From Patagioenas fasciata (Eukaryota > Chordata > Aves > Columbiformes > Columbidae), in assembly GCF_037038585.1 (NCBI RefSeq), contig NC_092520.1:64479501-64543500 (forward strand): 64,000 bases of DNA, in the 5' to 3' direction. The stretch's first letter is position 1. Every line of letters starts with the position of its first letter. Positions 37,101 to 49,100 of this stretch are shown piece by piece. The translations under genes and the position numbers were made by a program. The notes under the pieces were generated by a model. That model saw only the letters and a program-made list of their open reading frames with translations. It did no database searches and was not told where the DNA came from.

Positions 37101-40100
37101 CATATCCATGTGCCCCTGTAGTTAATTGTTTGGTTTTAAAATGTTTTAAAACAAACCTCAAATGGACAGATGATTCATGCATTACAGAATAGATGAGTAG
37201 CAAGAGAAAAAATGTGCATGTCAATGAGCTGAACTTCTGCTGGCAACTTCTAATACAGCCAGTTAAAGAATCATTATTCTAGTTTTAATTTGGGGCTATT
37301 TCATGCATTCGAAAATAATTTAGGATGGGTTTTGAGATACTGATAATAGCTGATTGTGACATTTGCTCGCAAGTTTCTTTTCAATAGCAAATTCTCAACA
37401 TGGTTTTTATTATAAAATACTTTTATTTTTCTGTGAGAGATAAACAGTTTGGGATGAAGTTGAGAAAGTAGAAAAATGCCTGAAGGTTCATAGGTTTTGA
37501 AATCCCTTTTGGGTTTAGTTCACTTTTCTCTGAATCTTCTTCTACTCGTTTCTGTCTCACATTTCAGCCCTCTGAAAAACTCTTCTGCTGGAGAACAGAA
37601 TGTGACAATTGCTGATAATGTTGTGGCTTTGAAGCTCATCCTGGAAGTGTAGTTTGTTATGTTCTCTAAGGAGTTCTGACAAAAATTATACCAAAAAATG
37701 CCTGTGCCTTTTTTTCTAGGGCTATTTGCTTAATTATTACAGGTCCAATAGAGAAAGCTGACCTCCTGCAGGAAGAAGGTCAAGAAAGAAGTTAGCAAGA
37801 GCATAGCTTTACAATTTGTTTATTTCTATTATATAGGTTAAAAATGCCATACCTCTAAACAGCTATTCACATTCCAAACAGGAGTGCCATCTCATAAGGA
37901 AAGGAACAAAACTACTTTCTCCTTTTTACTTTCTAACAAGCAGACATAACATTTGTAGAACAATTTCAATGAAAAACAACTACAACCAAACCACAGAAGT
38001 TGCATAAAATGTTATGGTATTTAGAAGCAGTTCTACTTTCATTAAACTATGGCCTACATAGACTGATCTGATTGAATTGGGCATATTGTGCCCAAATCAT
38101 GTATCAAATGTACAAGGAGCTTGTTTGTGTGACTTCACAGGATATATATGTGTACAGAAACCTGAGATAGAGTATATTTGAGTGTGTTGGATTTGTACTG
38201 CAAAACCAGAAAGCTGCTTCTGTATGGGAAGCATTTGTGAACGAGTAAATATTTTGTGTATTTTAAGTGGAAAAAAAAATCTTTTTAAAGTTGATAAATA
38301 ATGTTTCCAAGGTAACAGTACAAAGGATACTACATGTCATCTTAGTAAGCCAGTTGAGATGCTTGATATTCACTGATGCCGTTACATTCATTATAGTAAT
38401 GCTACAAGTTGTTGTTTGAGCACAGGCTTAAAAATCAATAATGAAAAACAGAACAAAAAATGTATTTGATTGTCCAGTTGAACAGCTCAACAAACCTTCT
38501 GGAAAACAAATCTTAATTGATATAGATGCCCTACTATGTCAGGAATAAATATACAGGATGGGGAATGGCAATCTAATTAGAAAAATACTGCATGTATTCA
38601 GAAAGGATAAATTAAGGAGTTTGGGTTTCAGGTAGGCAAACAATTAAACTGTCATGATTCCTGCAAAGATCTTTCTCCTTGGAAAACCAAGCCTAAATAT
38701 TGACAGAGGTTGTATAATGATCTGCAAATGCAGAATTTTCTATACTGGTGTAATTCTATAAAAACCTTTTGAATTTGTAGAAGCAGGAATAAGAGAGTGC
38801 ATATTTTAGTGGCCTTAACCAAAGATGACTCTCTGGCTCCATTTAGAAAACATTTTTTTAAACAAAATATTTTTAGCTCTCTGTGTAGCATGTGAGTTGT
38901 TCTGCAGGCCACATCCTTTTAAATACATGGCAAAGGAGGTAGGAATGATATGGTGTTCCTGCTCCATGTATACAGTTACTTGGTATGTGCTTCAGTGTTG
39001 ACTGAATTTCTGGGGTCCACCTAAGTTTATCCTGTGTTGGGGGTTCATTTTTAACACTAGCACATGTCAGGCACATTATATATAAACTTAATTTATGCTA
39101 CTTGTTTCCTGTGTTTGAACATCTCAGATGACTAATTAAACAAGAATTGCCATTTCTCTACCAATAAGGGCAAATTCTATATGAGAAAAAAAGAGGGAAG
39201 ATAGGACAGAAGATATTGCAGCATGAGTAAGCAATTCTGATGTAAGGATTATCCTGTCAGGTGAGGAACTTTATGTATGGAAGTGACTTTTGAGCATTTC
39301 TGAACTGCTTGGCTCACTTGGATAGCATTGCAAATCATTGAATCTGAAACAGGATCTTGAATACACCTCTTCTTGATAAACTCTCTTAAGAGTAAAAGAG
39401 ATGCAACAAATCTCAAATATGAGATAATGTACCGAGATTTGGAGCTGAAGAGCTCTTTATGATAGTCTCAGAAGTAACTGAAATTCCCTCTCCCTTTTTC
39501 CCTTTTTCCCCTCAACTAGTTACGCAGATCAGGGCAGGGATTGTGTCAAGTGCCAATCCTATCAAAGTCTAGCTGACTTTGAGACACAGTTGTGCATCTT
39601 TCAGTCATGTACCTTGTCATCAGTAACAAAGGTTCAGTAGATCATTATTTTGCTTTCCACAACTCCTTTTCAAGCTTTGAGTTATACAGAAACTGGTTTT
39701 GTCTTGTGTGGGTGTGGTTTGGTTTTGTTTTGGTTGTTTTTTAGAGTGGGAAACTTTCCCTGAATCTGAACATACAGAGCAGATTATCTTATGGTTTTAA
39801 CTGTGACTGTTTAGTATCCATGGACAAACTGTTACGTTTAGGTCAAAATATGCAACACAATGAGTTAAATGTCAGCCAGAGTGTTCACTGGTGTAGCGTT
39901 GCTTTTTTTTCATGTTCTGTATGTACAGAAACATTACAAGGAAAATTGGTTTAAATGCTATCCTGATAATGAATTGCTGCATTAGGTCTCTGCAGGACAG
40001 TGCTCAGGTTTTTTATGTTTTAAAACCAAGCTGCTGAATGTTACTAAGGAATTGGCAAAAAAAAATAAAACCAGACCTGACAAGAAAGGTAACAGTCACA

Positions 40101-43100
40101 TTTACGTGTTTATAGGACTGTGCATCCATATGGGGGGGGAAGTAGCTTCCAGTTCGACTGTGTTATGGTTGACCTGGAGTGATTGCAGCAAATGGAGGGA
40201 AATTGTGAGCTTGCTTTACGTACCAAAAAGACAAAGAAAATATAGCTATACGATTGCAGTACTTTATATATGAAAATGTACATACTTTTCCCTGCAATGT
40301 ATTAGAAACGTCATTCCTTGTTTGCTTAGAGTGCTTTTCAATGGCTCCTAACCTGCCTAGGAGCTCTTTTCTGTCAATTAAAAGAAGATTAAAGAACTGT
40401 AATCTCAAATATTCTGGTTAACTATTTAATAAAATACGGTTGGGAGGGTGTTTTTACAAGGCTCACTAAAAGTTGTTTCCATTTCTGTGAAGGCTTCACT
40501 TAAAATGCAAGCTTAGAATTCACCTCTTTACTCTTGGGCAGATTTAAAGCTTGGAATTCTAATACATTTATTTTCATCAGAGATGTCTTTAATTTTACTG
40601 GCTTACCCCACTCATTAAGCTTTTATGATGATTAAAGAGTAGCAATAAGATGCACATTATTAGAGAATATAGGCAAGACAACTGCTGAACAAATGGTTGA
40701 AGTTCATCTGGAACATGTTATAGCAGTAATGTTTATTTTATTTATTGCTATGGTAGAACATTTGAACATAAATACCCAATATTCTAGAGAAAGCAAAGAA
40801 GTCCTCTCTGAATTAGAATAAAATGGGATCTTTGAAAACAATGGAAAACTAAATTGTACTGGGAAAACCATGTAAATTGATAGGACTTTTCATCTAATTT
40901 TGACTGAAAAAGCTTTCTGTGGCGTAAGAATTGAGAAAAAGGCAGTGCAGAGCCCGGGGATTATTGTTGCAGCCCTGTTCGGTAAAGGCAAAACATGAAA
41001 AATGATACAAGCAGAGGGGGGATACTAAATGCAAAATACTTTCCAAGTTTTGCTTATATAAGAAATTTTGTTGAGAATGCCTTCCTGCCAGTAAAATAAA
41101 CCCTCTCCAGTGTATGTGTGTGTGCAAGCACACATTATATATAATAAACCCTGATGCTACAGATTTAATTGAGGGAAATGTATCCACTTATTGGTAATGT
41201 TACTGGACAACCAGAGACCAGAATGGGAATAGTACAAGAAGTCTCTGGATGAATCTAGGTGTAAGACAAAAGAACAGACTGGAGAGGGGATGGGGTCAAG
41301 AAAATAACCTAATTTTTTGTTATTTTCTTGCCCTCTCATCCACCTCACACTTTCTGTGTGTAGAGTGACCTATAGAATTTGATGACCTGAAGTTATGTAG
41401 TACCTAAAGAGCAGACAAGCAAAATTTGCCTTTTTATCTAGCAAGCCTTTACCTCATACTCAGCTTGTTTTTACGTGGTGAGAGCAAACCCAGATGGACA
41501 TACAGTCATGTCTGATGCTTTCTGAACAAGCACATTTCTTACTTAAATTTCTCCATGCCTGAACAGCGATTCTCATAACAGCACAGTATCATGCAATTCC
41601 GATACACAGGATGCTAAATCCCTTCTTACAAGGTAACCTAACTGTGTATGTGGGAATACATAAAATATTAGCTATAAAAGCTTTGATCTGGAGCCCTGTT
41701 GCAGCTGAAAACACTTAAGTGGGGGGGGATTATAGCTGGATAGTAAAAATAATTCCAACTATTTGAAGATACTGTATTGGATCTTAATCATACTCAAGAG
41801 GTTGTGACTTTTACAACTAATGTGTGATTGAGAAGAACTTAAATTTTTCCTATTCATAACTGTTTTCCTTTCCTTCATCTTTTGGTGATTTTAAAACCTT
41901 TCATATATATATTTCTTTCTTCCCTCTTATAATTTCAAACTGTGGTGAAAAGCACTGAAATTTCTTTTATTTTAAAATGAGAGTGACATTATAATGCTAT
42001 TTTGTTGGTTTTGCTTGTTCAGCAACTATTTGTATTAGTTGACAGAACCAATTCATTTTCCTAGATGTCTTGCAATAAATTACAAACTGTTAGCACAAAC
42101 AGAGTTATGTGACAAGCATTCAGACATTGTTACTTCAAAAGACAAAAGTCTGGTGTTTAGTTTTAGGTGGCATAGAGACTTGTATATTGTGTCTTTTGCT
42201 CTCCTCCATTAATTTCAAGTCACTTGAGTTTTAGCTTCTTACCTTAGAATGTAACACCATTCAAGATATGATGAACGTTGTCCATAAATGTACTATGGTG
42301 TATTGTTGTTTTATCTAAATTAGTATGGAAATCAGTCTTCAGTTTTAAATGTTCTATTAATAGCATTGCCCTTTCTTAGTAAGATGATCATGTGCAGCAG
42401 AATGGTTTTAAAGTAATTCTTTTAAAATATACTTTATCCTGACTAGAAGTGCTGCGTGCTTTTTTTAATGTTCCAAGCATTGCCTTAAGCAGTTTCTTTG
42501 TTTTGAGTTCAGTCGCTTTACATGCTTCATCTCTTCCTTCTAGTACAATATACAAATAATAAAAAAGAATGAAGAGCAGCCTGAATTCTTTAAAACAGAT
42601 ATCGTGCTTCATTTCAGCAGTTTACTTCACATGCTTAAATGCATCCCTATTCAGTAAAGCACACAGGCACATTTAAGTCCAATTTACAACAATAAAACGT
42701 AATTTATGCTTGGACTTCTGCAAAATTGAGACTATTCTCCCGAATTATAAGCTTTGACTTTTTTCCCCTTGTTCAACAGCTAGAAAACATGCTGTTCTTA
42801 CTGCTTTATTTCACAGCCTTAATGTATTATGCAATCCTGCCTCTGAAGCGTTATAGTCTTACTCATTTTTGTGAAATCAGATGCTATCCTTAAGACTGAC
42901 ACAGAACGCTTACAATGTATCTTAAGGAATTTGTTTTTGTGGGGAGAGAGGTAAACATGGTGGGGAAACTGGTTTTGTGAGTCTTTTGTATAAATACAAT
43001 ACTACAGAACACTCAAATAAATACACTGAATTCCATTTGTTGTTGAACTTGCGTAAAGACATAGTAATTTACTGCATTCAGTATAATGTACAGTTTTATA

Positions 43101-46100
43101 ATTTCACTGTGAAACAGTATATGAAGTCACTTGGGGCTAGAGAACAGCAATAGATTTTTGTGTTATTCCTTGACAGATCACAGAGCTGTTGGATGTTTCA
43201 ATGGAGCTGGGATGCTTCTTAGCCGGAGCTCTGATCTCTTCTCAGGGTCACATGGTTACTGAGGAGATTATGTCCTGTATTGAACCAATACGTGACTTTC
43301 TTGCCATCATTTTCTTTGCATCCATAGGTAACTTCTAAGAAAACTCGCTCAAAAAATAGTGTTAACCTACAAATGTGGGGGAGGAGAAAAAAAAATATGG
43401 TGTCTACAAACTGGGGGAGGAAATAGATTTGTTTTGTTTGTTGAGATCCTAAAATGTTAACTGACCACAGTATTGGTTTGACTTTGCTAATATTTTCAAA
43501 AGTAACGTTCATTTTTATGAGCAATTTCCATGTTATACTTTCAATTATTGTTTAAATGTCAGTTTTTCATTGTTAATTCTGAACTTGTCTGGTCTATTTA
43601 AAACATGTAACTAAAAATTTTAAGGTAGAAAGATGTTTGGTTTGGGTTGTCTGCCTTTTTTAAAGAAAAAGTGTCTTCACAGCGGGGATGTATTTATAAT
43701 TTATACTAAAATTGAATTATTATTTTGAGTCAGTTTTAAGGTCCTTATGGCTTGGTTTTCTTTAGAAGCAGAATATGATAATGGATACAGATTTTTTTTT
43801 AATAGCATTGCATTTCTTTAGTTAGGAAAATATGTGTGTTCTCAATGCAGAAATAAAAAAAAAAAAAAATCTGAACAAGATGTATCTTGGAGACTACCTG
43901 AATGCCAACTGAAATGTAGCATTGGTGCCTGAGACCAGGAGAGGAACCTGTCATGCTTGTTATCCAGAACAATTTAACTCTGAGAATATTTATGGTCAAT
44001 TGGTAGCTTCATTTTTGAACTGCTACATTCTCTAGCTGCCCATGCAGGCCCCAACATCGTTTTTTTAAAGGAAAGCGAAACACGTTACTGAAGTGCTTAG
44101 ACACAGTGAATGAGGAGACAGACTCTGTGAGAAAGCACTTGCCCTGTGGATTGTATAGGACATCCACGTTCTATTTTGTGGGCATTGCAAGGTCTAAAAT
44201 AGGGGGGTTGAATGTGATCTGTTGCACAAATCCAACCTCCTTCAACCCATGCTTACTCAGAAATTCTTGGTTCGGATTGATTGGTTGATTTTTTTTTTGT
44301 TGTTGTTTTTGTTTTGTTTCCCCCAACCCCTAAGACCATCCTCAGTTTTTCTTCTGGTTTTATTTTTTCTATTTTTCTTTTTATCTCCGTATATTTTATT
44401 CAAGTAATAGTGAAGTCCTGTAATCTAATGCCTTTCTTCATAGGCCTGTTTGATACCCATTGTTTCATAACACAAACTAAAACTATTTATGGTAGTTATC
44501 AAAATAAAAAGGAAATAGTTATACTTGACAGTCTTGATTTTTGTTTCACCCAGCCCATGATAATAGCTTGTGCTGACCAGTCAGATGGCTTAGTAATAGG
44601 TATGTTTATTTGAATAACCGATTTTTTTAATAAAAGAAAGTGGTGAGCTATGGTAAAACTCTTGGGCCCATATGACTGACAAGGTTGGATGAGTAATTAC
44701 TAAATGCTCCCATGTAAGTTGCTTACATGCTTTAGTAAAGATGGTGATGGAGTAGGTAGTGTTATGAGGGTTACAAAGCATGACAAGTAACTATAAGCCC
44801 AAAGTCAGTTTTACAAGGGACTGAACAATACACTGTTGTACACTCCTGTGACTGAATAAATTAAGACCAGAGATAAAACTTTGGTACAGTACAAGAAAAT
44901 AACAAGACTTCATTTGGCATGCTGGCAACGTTCCATATAGCCTACCTTATAGTGTAACAACATTATTTTGAATTTTAAACTGTTGTTACCATTATAATTG
45001 CAAGAAGGGACAGAAAAGAAAATTGCCTAGCAAGTTTGTATGATTTTACAGAAAATTAGTGTTATTCCTGCCTCAAAAGAAAGTTAGGGAAAAATCAGAA
45101 AAATGAGCTATGTTATAGGCTTCTGACAGACCATGACAATGCTTGCTTGTAAAAAAAAAACAACAACCAAACAACAACACCCCCCAAAAAAAAAAACCAA
45201 AAACAGCCTACAAAAAACCAAACACCCTCCTCCCCCCCCCAATAAACATTATTCTACCCTTCCCCCTCTACTTTAAATTACTTTAAAATTTTGTGTTAAT
45301 AGGTAGCCCTGTGGTGTGGCAAGGAGGTAGGTTTTGAAAAGGAGTCAGATATCTGATGTTGCAAGGAAAACCTGACCAGGATAAAAAATATTCCTTCAAC
45401 TTTTACGAGAGTCTAGTAGGAGAAGAATTATTGCTTGCTCTCTACTTACATATGTACACATGCAAATGATATGTATCTATAAATATATAGAGATTTACTA
45501 TGTGAAATCATGTAAAGGCCACAGGGAAGAGTCTTTTTCCATGCCTTTAAGAGAAGGCCTGTTGCTATATGCAGCAAGCACCCTGTTGTAGAGAGCAGAA
45601 ACTTCAGATCCTGAGGTGGGATGGTACACCATTGCAGTAATAGAATTTCTGCTCCTTTTAGAATAAAGGAATAACTATAAAAAATTCACCTCGTTGAAAA
45701 ATGACTATATATGTCATTTAGAATAGTTAGTTCCTATTTTATTTGTCTTACATTCCTGCTTTCCTGTTCTCACTACAGAAATCCTTTTTGTTCCTGAAAG
45801 TTGAGCTGAACAGCACTTGTTCGTGTAATATCTGTAACAGTGGTCCTGCCCTTAGCTTGACCTGTGTAATGCTGCTGCTTACAAATTTGCGCATGGGTGC
45901 ATTTGTAGGAATAAGACACCTTTGCAGTTAGGCATTAACAGCTGTACTTTGAGTTACTCTTCATCTGTACATTTGTTTAGGCCTGTGTGTGTTCTTCAAG
46001 TTTTCTGACTCTTTATGCTTTCTGCTGATGTTATAGAGTTCCTGTTAGTCTCTGTCCTCACTAATATTTTTGAGAGAGCAGCTGGACCAATCCATTAGAG

Positions 46101-49100
46101 CCACATTTTGAGAACTTTCTTTTTCATTTCTGTTTTGGAACCTACTACTCACATCTTTCCTTTCCACCTCTGCATCATTTGATTGTGTTAGAAAGATGGA
46201 AAGCATATTTGTATAGACTGTTTGACTTTTTTTTTTAAAGGCTCCAATTTCCAATTTCAGTTGACAAGGTGTATGGAGTTTGAAATTGGGCATCAGGACC
46301 AATCAGGAGGAGGCAGATCACTTCTGCTGACTGACAAAGTTGTGTGTCTTCAATGTGCTGTACAGATGTACTCACTTGTCAGACTCCATGTTTGCTTTCT
46401 GGGTAAATATTATGGTCAGTGTTGGACCTTGAATGCAAGATGGTGAAAACCCTTTAACAGTCTTGTCTTTTTCTTCAGAAGATGGGTAATGCCAACAGTG
46501 TCAGTGCTACCGCTGTCCAGAATACCTGCTCCCCCCCCCGCCCCGCAATGTTTCTCTGATGAGCCTCTCAGCATTGCTGTTGAATTTGACAGAAATCAAA
46601 AGGAAGATCGCAACTGGAATTCACTCGGTGATATATATCACCTTCTCCTTTTCTATCCAGTTCTACTGCTTTGTTGTCCAGCATGGACACAATGAAAGTT
46701 GGAGCTCTCTGAACTGACATTAGGATCAGGAGGACTTTCCCCTTTGCAGAAAATTGGACATGAATGTTGGTTTTCCACTCTGTTATGTAATGATCTCACC
46801 AGGGCTATAGCATTTTGCAGTGATGAGGAACAATGCACACCAGGATGCAGACAAAGACACACACACAAAGGCAGAGGTGTTCAGGAGGGAGCGCAGAGCC
46901 AGGCAGAGCAGAGCTGAGCCAGGCTGAGGCCCTCTTTGTTAACCATTCACAATTTGTAGGTTTACAGGTAGGGCCTGGACTAAGAGGTTAGACAGGATGT
47001 TTTTTCAATAATTGTTACTCCAAACACACCACACTCCTGTTGTGTCTGTTTTAGTCACGTTCCCACTCATCCACAGACCAGGCCCAACAACATTCACATG
47101 TCATATGTACTTGAGGGCAGTTTCCCAGCCCAAGATACCATTTTCACGAGCCTGGGCTATCACCCCTTACAGTTATGAAAAACATACTTCAGTACAATCT
47201 ATACAAGGCTCTTTAAATTTTGTCTCATTGGTGTGATCTGTGTTAGTATTATTTCTTCTTTGACCCTCTGGATGGCTGTGTTAGTACTGATCTTCCTTTA
47301 TCATCCAGGTGGCTGGAACCACATATCTTGCTTTTCCCACAGCATTTGTTACATTTACTAGTTCTGGTCCTAGGTTCGTTAAGACTCTTAGTAGATACAG
47401 CATCCCAGTGCTTCATAGTCTTCCTTTATTTTCCGAGTGATGTCCTGTCCTGAGGATATGTCATAATTAATTCTACTGGCTCCAGTTTGACCAAGAGAGT
47501 TCTGGTTTCTGTGATCTTGTTTGCCATCAAGGATCTTTAAGATTCCTTTTCTTGACACTGGAGCTTCTAGGATGTAGTCATAACTGCATTTGTATCTTCA
47601 CTTGCTGTTTACTGGCCATCCAGCAGATTGGTGGAATCTGTCTAATCAGGGGGGAGAAGGGAGGAGTTTAGTTGTTAAGAAAAAAGTACTTATAAAAATA
47701 ATGTACAAAATCTTGCTTGTAACCATCTGTAGAAGGACACATACCAATTTACTGGAGTGAACTGTGCTTTTTGGCTTGACATTGATGCAAGGTCCCCTTT
47801 ATCCCCAGGCCTCCATTCCAGCTATTCCAGAACACTGCTTAAAATTGAAGTCCAGTGGCTTATGCTCAGCTCTGTGAAAATGTACTTAAGTGACATCCTA
47901 GCTATTGGTGACAGGCCACATGCCACATGCTACCTGATGATGGTGTTGAAGTTCTTGAATTTGATGAAAGTGTTTCTTCCATTTTAGAGAACAAGTCCAT
48001 AGTGGCTCCTGAGCTTAGTCACAAAGTCTGGTTAAAGCCACTGAAATAAATGCTATATTCATGCACCTTCTGTCTATGAAGTTCATCTTTTGATGGCATT
48101 CCTGTTGTCAGGAAGGCTTCATGTGCTTCTGATATGACTTGTGGCCTTATTCCAAATTTGCATCTAGGGCAGGGGTCTGTAATGATCATGAAATCCACTA
48201 TACAGGGATTTATTTCTCCTAAAATGTGGGTGGCATGCTGAGATGTTTATTTGTTCACTCAGAATAGTGTATATAACAGGTTTAGGTTTGCTTCACCTTA
48301 CAGACACTTCCACAGGATTAGTACAGAAATCTGTGGTAGTTTGTGCCTTGGCTCTTTTGAATACGGTAATTATCTCAATGTCAGGATGATGTCCAAATGA
48401 ACTTCGGACTGCCTGTCTGCTCTGGAACAGAAAAGGTAGATTCACCAGGCTATATTTATAGCGTCCACTTGAAATGTTCAGTTTGAGATTGGTGGGAGTT
48501 GGCCTCTTACTAAGCATGACATTGTTACAGGCTAGACTTCTCTAGTTGCTTTTCACGTATGTTTCTGAGACCAGCCTCAAAATGAATGAGAAATATGCAC
48601 GTGATACACAGCAAAAAGAAGCTACTTGTCCCTCCACGTGCATGTGTGCACACATTTGGGTTTCTTTTTTTGGTGTGGTGGTCTTTCTTGTTCTGCCTCT
48701 CTCCCTTTATTCATAGAATAGTTTGTGTTGGAAAGGACCTTGATGGGCTGCTCTGATTCCCTGTCAGTTGGCTCTGGGGATATGGCCATGAGCTGGAGGA
48801 CACAAGATGCTGCATCCCATAGGCCTCCTCGTCCTCAGGCATCCATGTCACTGCCTGACTCTGCATGGCGTTCGTTTCAAAGAGGTGCCTGTAGCTAAGG
48901 AAGGCAACTGGAAGCAGCTCTGCCTGCTCAGACCAATGCACAGGCCTTTTTAGTGTTGTCACTGAAATGATGACCAACACACCACTCACCTCAAAAACTG
49001 CAGAAATGGTGCTTTACAAGTTCAGTCTTTGGGAACTGCCTTTTAAGTTAGATTATCTTATTTATCTCTGAATCACAGAATCATAGAATGGTTTGGGTTG

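Noticed and set aside
43219-43524. 101-codon minus-strand frame over TMCO3 exon 10
   Set aside because: Antisense shadow of a conserved exon.
31131-47341. Possibility that the two LTRs belong to one provirus
   Set aside because: Each has its own different 6-bp target duplication, and the sequence between them is TMCO3 exons and introns, not viral genes.
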